Shown: in pieces, positions 1-5,214 of the stretch
Layout of the letters: the number at the start of each line of letters is the position of its first letter
How positions within the stretch are numbered: the stretch's first letter is position 1
Origin: an uncultured Actinomycetes bacterium
Lineage (GTDB): Bacteria > Actinomycetota > Actinomycetes > Nanopelagicales > Nanopelagicaceae
Assembly (NCBI GenBank): GCA_903921405.1
Contig: CAIXPV010000177.1
Location: 1-5,289 of the forward strand
DNA: 5,289 nucleotides
Direction: 5' to 3'
Program-made: the position numbers and the translations under genes
The notes under the pieces: generated by a model
What the model saw: only the letters and a program-made list of their open reading frames with translations
Databases searched by the model: none
What the model was told of the DNA's origin: nothing

Positions 1-1
1 A

Positions 2-337
2 ATAGATCATGAGACTATGAAACTTTTCAATGAGTTCTTTGATAATTGGAACATTGACCATTTCTTATGGGCCTTATTCGATGCAGATGTGATGGTCTCT
101 ATTGTGACAAGTACAGTCTTTGAAAATAGCGTTGGAATTTATAGCATGGCCACCCCTGCATCTGCCCAGAAAAAGGGTTACGGAGCCGAGCTTTTGCAAT
201 ATGTTCAGCAGTTCCATGCACGGGCCGGACAAGATAACGCCCTGCTATTTGCAAGTGGGGACGGCAAGTTTCTCTATGACAAATTGGGCTGGGATACTTT
301 GGAATACACCCAGTACTACTCAAGAAAGATTTCTTAA
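2..337 (+). CDS. GNAT-family N-acetyltransferase, C-terminal part (5' end outside window)
   Basis: This is probably the C-terminal portion of a GCN5-related N-acetyltransferase, a family that transfers the acetyl group of acetyl-CoA to an amine. The reading frame is open from base 2 with no upstream stop, so the gene most likely begins before the window. An ATG at 17 exists, but only 16 bases precede it and no clear ribosome binding site is seen. Numbering from that ATG, residues 39-60 form the core: a beta strand (VGIYSMAT), then the acetyl-CoA pyrophosphate loop QKKGYG (51-56), which fits the family Q/R-x-x-G-x-G/A motif, and the following helix. Residues 76-92 (ALLFAS, then FLYDKLGW) match the usual GNAT ending, where a late strand leads to 'lYxklGF'. 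The substrate cannot be told. The gene converges on the ABC transporter operon with an 18-bp gap in which I see no terminator. Confidence 0.8.
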   Translation: MDHETMKLFNEFFDNWNIDHFLWALFDADVMVSIVTSTVFENSVGIYSMATPASAQKKGYGAELLQYVQQFHARAGQDNALLFASGDGKFLYDKLGWDTLEYTQYYSRKIS

Positions 338-355
338 GCAGTAATTAGTAACGGA

Positions 356-1045
356 CTATTTGACCGATACTTTGCCGTTAGCGATTATTAAGTGTGTTTT
401 TGCACGCTTAGCAATCGCCGAATCGTGGGTAACCATAATTAACGTCAGGCCTTTATCACGCCAGATACTCTCCAATAAATCCATAATCTGGTCTCTAGTA
501 TCTTGATCAAGATTTCCAGTTGGTTCATCGGCAAGTAGAACATCGGGATTTTTGACCAACGCACGAGCAATTGCTACACGTTGTTGTTGACCACCAGAGA
601 GCTCTGATGGCAGGTGATTAGCGCGATCAGATAGCCCCATTAATTCCAGGGCTTTCAGTGAACGCTCTCGCCGCTCAAGTGATGAAACCCCCAAAGGAAC
701 CAATGCAGTTTCGACATTTTCAAGGGCGTTCAACGTTGGAATCAAGTTAAACGTCTGGAAGATAAAGCCGATTTGATTTCCTCGCGTACGCGCTAAGTCA
801 GACTCGCTCATGGTCTCTAAGTTCTTACCGAGCAGAGATATCGATCCTGAAGTCGGTTTGTCTAGCCCACCTAACATCTGCAAAAGCGTGGACTTTCCTC
901 CACCAGTCGGCCCTTGAATACTGATGAGATCACCAGAGTTGATAGTTAAATCAACATTATTGAGTGCGTCAATATTCCTGCCCTTTTGCACATAACGCTT
1001 TGATAAACCTTTGATTTCATATAGAACGGCAGTTGTCTCTGACAT
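356..1045 (-). CDS. ABC transporter ATP-binding protein, MacB/LolD type
   Basis: This is the cytoplasmic ATPase that powers the permease encoded just upstream. At 229 residues it has the length of the LolD/MacB/FtsE class. All nucleotide-binding motifs are present in order: Walker A GPTGGGKST (45-53), Q-loop Gln at about 97 (FIFQTFNL), signature LSGGQQQR (149-156), Walker B VLLADE with catalytic Glu174, D-loop GNLD (177-180) and the H-loop His207 (MVTHD). The LSGGQQQRVAIARAL and ADEPTGNLD wording is typical of MacB/LolD ATPases. The Walker A loop has Thr-Gly-Gly where this class usually has Ser-Gly-Ser, a mild variant that should still bind ATP. The ATG directly follows the permease stop (TAAATG), and an AGGAG lies inside the last permease codons (1056-1060), 10 bases upstream, so the two are co-transcribed and probably coupled. 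The cargo is unknown; such pairs export peptides, lipids or drugs, or act in envelope stress. Confidence 0.95.
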   Translation of the reverse strand: MSETTAVLYEIKGLSKRYVQKGRNIDALNNVDLTINSGDLISIQGPTGGGKSTLLQMLGGLDKPTSGSISLLGKNLETMSESDLARTRGNQIGFIFQTFNLIPTLNALENVETALVPLGVSSLERRERSLKALELMGLSDRANHLPSELSGGQQQRVAIARALVKNPDVLLADEPTGNLDQDTRDQIMDLLESIWRDKGLTLIMVTHDSAIAKRAKTHLIIANGKVSVK

Positions 1046-2572
1046 TTATTCCACACTCCTAAAAGCACTCACTGGGGTAAGACGTGCTGCGCGCCAGGCT
1101 CCGAAAGCTCCGGCAATCAATGCGCCGAGTAATGCAATGGATATAGCTAGAAGCAGGGTGGACATTGATAAATTAATATGAAGCTTCACGGCTGTCGCCG
1201 CATTATTTAAACCGCCTAAACCACCTCCAGGGAAACCACCATCTCCACGGAATCCACCTGCATCACCGCCGCCTTGTTGACCGGCGAATCTGCCAGGAAG
1301 GCCTCCGCCAAATGGTGATAACTGACCAGCAGATGAGGAGAGTGTTGGAGCTACCAAGTTAACGATGAAGATGCCAATAGTGCCAATAATCAATCCCAGC
1401 AGCGCGGCAATTGCACCAGTTACAAATGTTTCTCCCATAATTTGTCTGACTATTCGTGAATTTCTCCACCCAATTGCTTTCAATGTTCCAAACTCGCGAA
1501 CTCGCCGATTAACACCAGAGCTAGTAAAGAGTCCGGCCACTGCAAATGCGACCAGCAGCACAATGATGGATAACCACTTTCCAAGTGTTCTGACAAGACC
1601 CGAGGCAGAAGATAAAGAGCCAGTTAATGATGCTGCAAGATCATCCTGCGAACTAACAGTTGCATCCGGGAGAATTACAAGAAGTGCTTTCTTAATTGCT
1701 GGAATACTCGATGCGTTTTTTGCGCTGACATATATATTGGTAACCACACCAGGCTTTGCAACCAGGCTCTGAGCGGTATCCAAAGGTATATAGATATTGG
1801 AACTAGTTTCTGCGCCGCCCCCGCTAGATGAAATAAGTCCAACAACTGTAAAGTTGACTGCCTTAAGAGCCAGAGTATCTCCAACCTTTATTGTGTTAGC
1901 AGTGGCATACACCGAATCAACTACGGCAATATTCTTACCGGCATCACTTGCTGCCAACATCCGCCCACCATCGATAGATACACCTTTGAGTGGGCCAACA
2001 TTTGCACCTGTTACATCGATGCCTTCAATACTCTTTGAGTTTATTTCAAAATTACCGCGACCTTGGCCGCCACCATTAGTTGCAGGGTTTGGGACTCCGT
2101 CAGCAGTACCTGTACCACCTGTGGCATCTGTGCTTTGATTTGGAACCGAGCCCTTAAACGAGATGCTATTTAATTTAAGTGTTGCTGATGAACCTGCTAT
2201 GCCATCGATTGCGGCAATTTGATTCAACACGGTTGTATCAAAAGTTGCAGAGAAACGTGCAACATCAAGACGATCTTGTGCAAAAGTAGAAAAATCTGGT
2301 CGCTGTCCATCACCGCGTGGCACGGCAACATCGCCTCCACCGTTGAAATCAAAGCGCGCACCGCCGGGGGTCGGAAGTGCAGATTGTGAAACGGTGATAT
2401 CTGTACCGATTCCGTAGAGCCCGCTTAATACTTTGCTTTGCGCGGAGTTAATTCCTGCTGATGCGGCACTGACAATAACGACTAGTCCAATTGCAATTGC
2501 TAATGCGATTGAGACTAAAGCCGTTTGACGTTTCCTTTTGCTTAATTCACGACCAAGATATGTTAAGAACAC
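1046..2572 (-). CDS. ABC transporter permease, MacB/FtsX family, with Gly-rich external loops
   Basis: This is the membrane partner of the downstream ATPase. Its 508 residues show the MacB_PCD plus FtsX layout: a cytoplasmic N-terminus rich in Lys/Arg, TM1 (about 16-38), a large extracytoplasmic domain (about 40-330), then TM2 (332-354), TM3 (384-409) and TM4 (472-493). The cytoplasmic segment RVREFGTLKAIGWR (357-370) is the FtsX-domain coupling region that contacts the ATPase, and the ending AARLTPVSAFRSVE is also typical. Three low-complexity, Gly-rich stretches are unusual: about 69-90, 148-173 and 419-456, the last between TM3 and TM4, where the family normally has a short loop. The start is GTG at 2572 with GGAGG only 4 bases upstream; there is no better in-frame start nearby. 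MacB-like mechanotransmission is possible, but no outer-membrane partner (TolC) would be expected in a monoderm. Substrate not identifiable. Confidence 0.93.
   Translation of the reverse strand: MFLTYLGRELSKRKRQTALVSIALAIAIGLVVIVSAASAGINSAQSKVLSGLYGIGTDITVSQSALPTPGGARFDFNGGGDVAVPRGDGQRPDFSTFAQDRLDVARFSATFDTTVLNQIAAIDGIAGSSATLKLNSISFKGSVPNQSTDATGGTGTADGVPNPATNGGGQGRGNFEINSKSIEGIDVTGANVGPLKGVSIDGGRMLAASDAGKNIAVVDSVYATANTIKVGDTLALKAVNFTVVGLISSSGGGAETSSNIYIPLDTAQSLVAKPGVVTNIYVSAKNASSIPAIKKALLVILPDATVSSQDDLAASLTGSLSSASGLVRTLGKWLSIIVLLVAFAVAGLFTSSGVNRRVREFGTLKAIGWRNSRIVRQIMGETFVTGAIAALLGLIIGTIGIFIVNLVAPTLSSSAGQLSPFGGGLPGRFAGQQGGGDAGGFRGDGGFPGGGLGGLNNAATAVKLHINLSMSTLLLAISIALLGALIAGAFGAWRAARLTPVSAFRSVE
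1056..1060 (-). promoter_or_regulatory. Ribosome binding site of the ABC ATPase, inside the permease end
   Basis: On the minus strand AGGAG lies 10 bases before the ATG at 1045 and overlaps the final codons of the permease. Together with the abutting TAAATG junction it supports the ATPase start and translation of both genes from one transcript. Confidence 0.6.
1205..1318 (-). repeat. Gly-rich low-complexity segment in permease (residues 419-456)
   Basis: This part of the permease encodes an imperfect run of Gly with Phe, Asp, Pro and Arg, built from units resembling GGxF/GGG (for example FGGGLPGRF, DAGGFRGDGGFPGGGLGG). It sits between predicted TM3 and TM4 on the external side. It is a low-complexity protein segment rather than an exact DNA repeat. 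Similar but shorter Gly/Asn/Thr-rich stretches occur at residues 69-90 and 148-173 of the same protein. Confidence 0.75.
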
Positions 2573-2576
2573 TGTG

Positions 2577-2581
2577 CCTCC
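2577..2581 (-). promoter_or_regulatory. Ribosome binding site of the ABC permease (GGAGG)
   Basis: GGAGG on the minus strand ends 4 bases before the GTG at 2572. The spacing is short, but it is the only strong Shine-Dalgarno match nearby and it supports choosing the GTG start. Confidence 0.55.
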
Positions 2582-2632
2582 AAATGTTGCGTATGGGGCA
2601 AACTTAGGGTTAATACGCTAACTATTGAGGAA

Positions 2633-2663
2633 ATTATGCTGAGAATCCGCCTAGAGTCTGCAA
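2633..2663 (-). promoter_or_regulatory. Candidate promoter of the ABC transporter operon
   Basis: On the minus strand a TTGCAG hexamer (2663-2658) is followed after 19 bases by CATAAT (2638-2633), which differs from the -10 consensus at one base. Transcription would start near 2626 and give a leader of about 50 bases before the GTG. The spacer is longer than the ideal 17, so this is a weak call. The location between the MOSC gene's terminator-like repeat and the permease start makes a promoter here likely in any case. Confidence 0.25.
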
Positions 2664-2675
2664 AGCCAACACTAT

Positions 2676-2713
2676 GCAAAAGCCCCATCGTGGTTAATCT
2701 GTGTGGCTTTTGC
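2676..2713 (-). terminator. Inverted repeat, probable terminator after the MOSC gene
   Basis: GCAAAAGCC (2676-2684) and GGCTTTTGC (2705-2713) form a perfect 9-bp inverted repeat around a 20-base loop. It begins 22 bases after the MOSC stop codon. Its A-rich/GCC arm against a GGC/T-rich arm resembles intrinsic terminators. There is no long T-run after the stem in the minus direction, since the Ts lie inside the stem, so it may terminate weakly. A competing pairing (2660-2672 with 2701-2713) is also possible. Confidence 0.45.
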
Positions 2714-2735
2714 TTTGACTGATACATATCAAGGC

Positions 2736-3515
2736 CTATAGCTTGATTATCTGATCACCAATACTGATTGTTCCGGGCTGCACACACGTTGCATAGATAC
2801 CAAAGTTAAAGCCTGTACCAAAACGCGACTCCTGGCGGCCGCGATAACCACCAATCAGTTTGAGCGTCTTGAGATCAACTACGCCGCTCTTTGGATTTCG
2901 CGTGGTTGCAACACATCGCTTCACAGGGCCACCTGCTTTAATAATGGCGCTGCCGATGGCGAACTCCTGATCGACCCACGTATCTTCTTCGTGAGCTGCA
3001 ATGCCATCGACTTGAATCAACATGCGAAAGCGGTCGGGATCAATGGGACCAACCTGGGCTGAATCCTCCAGAGCTTTCATAGATGCACTGCTCATTAGCG
3101 ATAGAGGTTCAACATCACTGCCATTTCGACCAGGGGCAGCCTTAATTAACTTAACAACTTTACCCAGGCGATCAGAGAGCAGTTGATTCCACGGCCCATC
3201 AATCAGACGTCCTTCTACTTGCCAGACATCGAAGAAGTTACCTGCTTGTTCAGGCCCTTCCTCAACATTTGCTTCAACAAGTACTTCACCATTTTCTACA
3301 ATGGCCAAAGTCGCACTTTGTGCATCATAACGAGCAAGCAGTGGCGCAATCGCCCCAACCTTTGTAAAAGAAAACATTGCATTCTCTTGATCTACCAAGA
3401 AGAACTCGCGGTCTCCAACAGCCCCGCGCGCAGTGATTTCTATAGAGGCAGGATGATGAAGCTGAAACCCCTTTATTGGGGTAGTAGATAGATTAACTAC
3501 CTTCATAAGATTCAC
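2736..3515 (-). CDS. MOSC domain-containing protein (YcbX/mARC-like)
   Basis: This is a molybdenum-cofactor sulfurase C-terminal (MOSC) domain protein with an N-terminal beta-barrel domain, the architecture of mARC and YcbX. Relatives bind the molybdenum cofactor and reduce N-hydroxylated compounds. From the GTG at 3515 there are 259 residues; an in-frame ATG at 3506 gives 256 and may be the true start. The N-terminus has the conserved PIKGF (13-17) and GAVGDREFFLVD (31-42) features. The MOSC half has DPDRFRMLIQVDG (159-171) and KRCVATTRNP (199-208), in which Cys201 corresponds to the conserved cysteine expected to ligate molybdenum. It ends in a typical ISIGDQ strand. No ferredoxin domain is attached, so an electron donor would be separate. 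No Shine-Dalgarno site precedes either start; a TGCGATAAC extended -10 immediately upstream suggests a nearly leaderless mRNA. The substrate is unknown. Confidence 0.9.
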   Translation of the reverse strand: MNLMKVVNLSTTPIKGFQLHHPASIEITARGAVGDREFFLVDQENAMFSFTKVGAIAPLLARYDAQSATLAIVENGEVLVEANVEEGPEQAGNFFDVWQVEGRLIDGPWNQLLSDRLGKVVKLIKAAPGRNGSDVEPLSLMSSASMKALEDSAQVGPIDPDRFRMLIQVDGIAAHEEDTWVDQEFAIGSAIIKAGGPVKRCVATTRNPKSGVVDLKTLKLIGGYRGRQESRFGTGFNFGIYATCVQPGTISIGDQIIKL

Positions 3516-3524
3516 GTTATCGCA
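3516..3524 (-). promoter_or_regulatory. Candidate extended -10 promoter of the MOSC gene
   Basis: The minus strand reads TGCGATAAC directly before the GTG at 3515, resembling an extended -10 (TGnTATAAT). Transcription would begin around 3509, a few bases before the ATG at 3506, giving an almost leaderless message. That agrees with the absence of a Shine-Dalgarno site and favours ATG 3506 over GTG 3515. No good -35 hexamer is seen. Confidence 0.3.
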
Positions 3525-3564
3525 CAGAACAAGCTGCGCGGCTGTGCACTCTTAATCCACCAAC

Positions 3565-3580
3565 TGCTTGCTAGCAAGCA
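3565..3580. promoter_or_regulatory. 16-bp perfect palindrome, candidate operator
   Basis: TGCTTGCTAGCAAGCA is its own reverse complement over all 16 bases. It lies 4 bases after the stop of the small gene at 3585 and about 40 bases upstream of the MOSC gene's candidate -10, where an operator for a dimeric regulator would fit. It could instead fold as a 6-bp stem with a CTAG loop, but no T-run follows in the minus direction, so a terminator is less likely. Confidence 0.4.
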
Positions 3581-3584
3581 TGAT

Positions 3585-3908
3585 TTAGATACTTGCCATA
3601 TGGTGAAGTAAGCCGCCTGATTTGAACTTCAATGCTGGGGTCTTCGACCAGACATCCATAGCATCATCAAAGCTCTTTGAATTTGCATGGAACTTATCTA
3701 GTGATGCGCCAAAGGCTTGTGCATTATCGAATTCAATTGCGAAAAACCATGTTCCGTTGAACTCGCCGTATCCGCCTTCCCACACCTTTACATCTTTAGC
3801 ACCCTCTGCAAGAAATAGCTTCTTCCATTCGCCTAGGCGCGCCATTTGCTGACGTCGTGTTGCTCCTTCTACGCCTTCGCAGATCCATATCTCATTTGTA
3901 GTTGCCAT
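3585..3908 (-). CDS. Small protein, probable dimeric alpha/beta-barrel (ferredoxin-like) fold
   Basis: This 107-residue soluble protein is of unknown function. There is no signal peptide or membrane segment. The pattern is a strand (NEIWICEGVEG, 5-15), a long helix (RRQQMARLGEWKKLFLAEGA, 18-37), strands (KDVKVWEGGYG, then TWFFAIEFD), a second helix containing AFGASLDKFH, and a tail with KFKSGGLLHHMASI. This strand-helix-strand-strand-helix order with a His-rich end resembles the dimeric alpha/beta-barrel superfamily (NIPSNAP, EthD and ABM-type proteins), some of which are small oxygenases or stress proteins; this is a fold-level guess. The ATG at 3908 is preferred because AGGGAG lies 6 bases upstream. 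The frame stays open to 4010, but that extension would run through the divergent promoter region and looks non-coding. It is transcribed divergently from heliorhodopsin, and the MOSC gene follows about 70 bases downstream. Confidence 0.8.
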   Translation of the reverse strand: MATTNEIWICEGVEGATRRQQMARLGEWKKLFLAEGAKDVKVWEGGYGEFNGTWFFAIEFDNAQAFGASLDKFHANSKSFDDAMDVWSKTPALKFKSGGLLHHMASI

Positions 3909-3914
3909 GTAATT

Positions 3915-3924
3915 CTCCCTCTCC
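3915..3924 (-). promoter_or_regulatory. Ribosome binding site deciding the start of the small alpha/beta protein
   Basis: The minus strand reads GGAGAGGGAG, with AGGGAG ending 6 bases before the ATG at 3908. This is the best Shine-Dalgarno match in the window and argues against the longer reading frame that begins near 4010. Confidence 0.7.
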
Positions 3925-3986
3925 GTGGCCGAATTTCGACTTTTGCAACGTACCCCTATAACCAGGTCAATACAATAGAAATGGAT

Positions 3987-4000
3987 AGCCACTCTTGGCT
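3987..4000. repeat. Short inverted repeat AGCCA-N4-TGGCT upstream of heliorhodopsin
   Basis: AGCCACTCTTGGCT contains two 5-base arms around CTCT. If transcription starts near 3983 it would form a small hairpin at the 5' end of the heliorhodopsin leader; as DNA it could be a half-site pair for a regulator. At 5 bp per arm it may be chance. Confidence 0.25.
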
Positions 4001-4039
4001 CAAACAACATTTCCGCGCGGTATCTGGCACCCTTTACCT

Positions 4040-4801
4040 ATGACAAAAGAGATCAATGCAGCATCTATCCGCCGCTACAACCTAATCGCAGGTGTCTTCC
4101 ACTTAGCCCAAATGCTCGCGGTCTTGGCCCTTGCCAATGATTTCTCGCTTCCCATTGTTGCCCGTTATATGGCTGGCCCACCCGGAAGTACTTTTGCCGA
4201 ACCCATCACCTTGATGAACACCCCAGTAGGCACAGCCGTTGCAATCTTTCTTGGCCTCTCTGCCTTCTTCCACTTTCTTGTTGCATCACCCGCATACTTT
4301 CCTCGCTACAGCGCAGGCCTTAGCGCACAACGCAACTACTTCCGTTGGGTTGAATACTCGATTAGCTCTTCAGTAATGATCGTATTAATTGCACAGATCT
4401 GTGGAATCGCCGATGTTGCTGCAATAGTGTCAATCTTTGGTGTCAATGCATCGATGATTTTATTTGGCTGGCTGCAAGAAAAATATGAGCAACCTGGAAA
4501 CGGCGGCTGGCTTCCATTTATCTTTGGCTGCATCGCCGGAATAGTTCCTTGGCTTGCACTGATCTTTTACGTCTTGGCAATCGGTGGCCCCGGCAACACT
4601 AAGGCGCCAGCATTTGTCTATGGCATTGTGATCTCACTCTTTGTTCTCTTTAATACCTTTGCCGTTGTGCAGTACCTGCAATATAAAAAGGTTGGAAAGT
4701 GGAGTGATTACATCAGGGGAGAAAAGACCTACATCACCTTGTCATTGATAGCTAAATCAGCCCTTGCGTGGCAGATCTTTGCATCAACGCTAGTTTCTTA
4801 A
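4040..4801 (+). CDS. HeR: Heliorhodopsin (retinal-binding seven-helix photoreceptor)
   Basis: This 253-residue seven-helix protein is a heliorhodopsin, a retinal protein family distinct from type-1 rhodopsins, with an inverted topology (N-terminus inside). Helices lie at about 14-33, 61-84, 99-121, 125-147, 157-180, 190-216 and 228-250. Lys239 in helix 7 (SLIAKSALAWQ) is the retinal Schiff-base lysine, matching Lys241 of 48C12. Glu105 in helix 3 (FRWVEYSISSS) is the counterion, matching Glu107. His21 and His78 match the His23 and His80 lining the inner cavity, and Ser235 matches Ser237; the constant offset of two supports the ATG at 4040. Long stretches such as SSVMIVLIAQICGIAD and FGVNASMILFGWLQEKY are, from memory, nearly identical to 48C12. 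Proton pumping is not expected; slow-photocycle sensory or enzyme-regulating roles have been proposed. The TTG at 3995 would add 15 atypical residues. No Shine-Dalgarno site is seen. The stop overlaps the next ATG (TAATG). Confidence 0.97.
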   Translation: MTKEINAASIRRYNLIAGVFHLAQMLAVLALANDFSLPIVARYMAGPPGSTFAEPITLMNTPVGTAVAIFLGLSAFFHFLVASPAYFPRYSAGLSAQRNYFRWVEYSISSSVMIVLIAQICGIADVAAIVSIFGVNASMILFGWLQEKYEQPGNGGWLPFIFGCIAGIVPWLALIFYVLAIGGPGNTKAPAFVYGIVISLFVLFNTFAVVQYLQYKKVGKWSDYIRGEKTYITLSLIAKSALAWQIFASTLVS

Positions 4802-5214
4802 TGAAACAGCTGATCAACAAATCCGCCCAGATCCTTCTTGGCGCAGCGCTGGCCTATGCCGGCATCAAACACTTAACAACTAGCCGACTTGAGTTTCAAG
4901 CACAGGTACCATCCCTTTTAAAAACATGGGCAGATCAAGTAGTTATCGCATCTGGAGTTGTTGAGATTGCATTGGGGCTTGCATTAATTGCACTATGGAA
5001 ATACAGAACCCAGATCGGTTGGATAGTTGCACTGTTCTTTGTTGCAGTCTTCTGGGGCAACATCTCGCAATACATAAACCACACCGATGCCTTTGGTTTA
5101 AATAGTGATCGTTCGCGCTTTGTGCGTCTGCTATTTCAACCGCTATTAGTAGCCTGGGCCTTGCTTAGCACTGGGGCTTGGCGCAGTTATCGAACGCGGA
5201 GCAGTAGGAAGTGA
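4801..5214 (+). CDS. DoxX-like four-helix membrane protein
   Basis: This 137-residue integral membrane protein has four predicted helices (about 6-24, 46-66, 72-90 and 107-125). It shows the pattern of DoxX/DoxX-like proteins: AYAGIKHL near the end of helix 1, QVPSLL then VIASGVVEIALGLAL in helix 2, GNISQYINHTDAFGL after helix 3, and RFVRLLFQPLLVAWALL for helix 4. DoxX relatives include a thiosulfate:quinone oxidoreductase subunit in archaea and a mycobacterial membrane protein tied to oxidative stress, but this subgroup has no firm function. The ATG at 4801 overlaps the heliorhodopsin stop as TAATG and has no Shine-Dalgarno site, so translation likely depends on ribosomes finishing heliorhodopsin. 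An upstream in-frame start (4768) would lie inside heliorhodopsin and is less likely. The C-terminus is very basic (RSYRTRSSRK), suggesting it is cytoplasmic. Confidence 0.85.
   Translation: MKQLINKSAQILLGAALAYAGIKHLTTSRLEFQAQVPSLLKTWADQVVIASGVVEIALGLALIALWKYRTQIGWIVALFFVAVFWGNISQYINHTDAFGLNSDRSRFVRLLFQPLLVAWALLSTGAWRSYRTRSSRK
5198..5201 (+). promoter_or_regulatory. Ribosome binding site for the third operon gene
   Basis: GGAG lies 9 bases upstream of the GTG at 5211, within the end of the DoxX-like gene. It supports translation of the overlapping downstream gene. Confidence 0.45.

Larger units (their letters stand above)
3909..4039. promoter_or_regulatory. Divergent promoter region between the small alpha/beta gene and heliorhodopsin
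   Basis: This 131-bp gap must drive both directions. On the plus strand TACAAT (3971-3976) is a good -10 candidate for heliorhodopsin and would give a leader of about 57 bases; no convincing -35 lies 16-18 bases upstream. On the minus strand TTGACC (3970-3965) resembles a -35 but lacks a clear -10 at normal spacing. The two elements overlap, so the promoters may share control. No Shine-Dalgarno site precedes the heliorhodopsin ATG. The individual hexamers are weakly supported; the region's role follows from gene orientation. Confidence 0.5.

Noticed and set aside
99..344. Two 74-residue frames overlapping the GNAT gene
   Set aside because: Neither has family features, while the GNAT frame carries a clear acetyl-CoA binding motif.
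1365..1772. 135-residue open frame antisense to the permease
   Set aside because: It lies entirely opposite a well-supported membrane protein, shows no recognisable domain, and its composition mirrors the permease codons.
1797..2138. 113-residue open frame antisense to the permease
   Set aside because: Pro/Val/Ala-rich translation is what the complement of Gly/Asn/Thr-rich coding gives; no start signals or domain.
2609..2622. GTTA-N6-TAAC inverted repeat before the ABC permease as an operator
   Set aside because: Only four bases per arm with no pairing inside; this is expected by chance in AT-rich intergenic DNA.
3183..3491. 102-residue frame antisense to the MOSC gene
   Set aside because: No domain or start signal; the opposite strand encodes conserved MOSC protein N-terminal features.
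3909..4010. N-terminal extension of the small alpha/beta protein
   Set aside because: The extension has Cys/Arg-rich atypical sequence, runs through the divergent promoter region, and a strong AGGGAG site precedes the ATG at 3908.
3995..4039. Longer heliorhodopsin N-terminus from TTG at 3995
   Set aside because: The 15 extra residues (MAQTTFPRGIWHPLP) do not resemble the family N-terminus, and the residue offset to 48C12 fits the ATG at 4040; the stretch also lies in the promoter region.
4768..4800. Earlier start of the DoxX-like protein inside heliorhodopsin
   Set aside because: The ATG at 4801 forms the classic TAATG overlap and starts just before helix 1; the added residues MADLCINASFL have no support.
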